Assembly: GCF_040807025.1 (NCBI RefSeq)
Contig: NC_090942.1
Span: 73,645,487 to 73,709,486 of the forward strand
DNA length: 64,000 nucleotides
From: Struthio camelus
Lineage: Eukaryota > Chordata > Aves > Struthioniformes > Struthionidae
Direction: 5' to 3'
Shown: in pieces, positions 63,931 through 64,000 of the stretch
How the letters are laid out: the number at the start of each line of letters is the position of its first letter
Numbering within the stretch: position 1 is the stretch's first letter
Made by a program: the position numbers and the translations under genes
Notes under the pieces: model-generated
The model's database searches: none
Seen by the model: only the letters and a program-made list of their open reading frames with translations
Told to the model about the DNA's origin: nothing

Positions 63931-64000
63931 TATCTGCTAGAGCCTTAAAGAAAAAAAACAATCCTCTTCCTCTTTATAGCTTTTCATGTAAGTTAAGATT
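63931..64000. other. window edge, unassigned
   Basis: Last 70 bases, pyrimidine- and A-rich. They may continue the old CR1 fragment in the reverse orientation, but I see no diagnostic phrase. Confidence 0.4.

Noticed and set aside
1..64000. Bacterial-type systems (operons, CRISPR, phage) or a new defence system
   Set aside because: No runs of spaced direct repeats, no clustered long ORFs, no ribosome-binding-site pattern; vertebrate CR1 elements and composition show this is eukaryotic nuclear DNA.

Overview
The window looks like intergenic or intronic DNA from a bird nuclear genome; a crocodilian or turtle is less likely. Four things point this way. CR1 non-LTR retrotransposons are essentially the only recognisable mobile elements. 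The 3' ends that can be read carry the CR1 ATTCTGTG-type repeat without a poly(A) tail. The rest is AT-rich with no operon-like ORF structure. Small fragments of very old repeats typical of amniotes (an ATTGACTTCAATGG-like core) are scattered throughout. I find no intact protein-coding gene, rRNA, tRNA or CRISPR array, and no bacterial or viral gene system.

Layout. 1-4370 is non-coding except for a possible terminal exon at 115-210. 4371-7450 is a nearly full-length ORF2 of a CR1 LINE on the minus strand, with broken endonuclease and reverse-transcriptase catalytic sites. 7451-18817 is AT-rich non-coding sequence with an internal CR1 scrap at 15670-15763 and a (CT)14 microsatellite. 18818-21720 is a second long, dead minus-strand CR1. 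21721-47468 is long non-coding sequence with ancient repeat fragments, a 43-bp tandem duplication, a short plus-strand CR1 3' end at 36924-37002 and one unrecognised 104-codon ORF at 46110-46424. 47469-48601 is an old plus-strand CR1 interrupted by a second CR1 3' end, a nested insertion. 50962-51007 is a striking hairpin. 52680-53525 is a CpG-rich island that stands out sharply from its flanks and carries consensus-like splice donors on both strands. 58490-59229 and 63718-63930 are further old CR1 fragments.

No genes here can be said to work together. The transposon proteins (APE-type endonuclease plus reverse transcriptase) would have formed one ORF2 polyprotein, but no copy is functional. 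The parts most likely to have a present-day function are the CpG-rich island and the hairpin. All statements about conservation, expression or repeat subfamily are inference, because no database search was possible.
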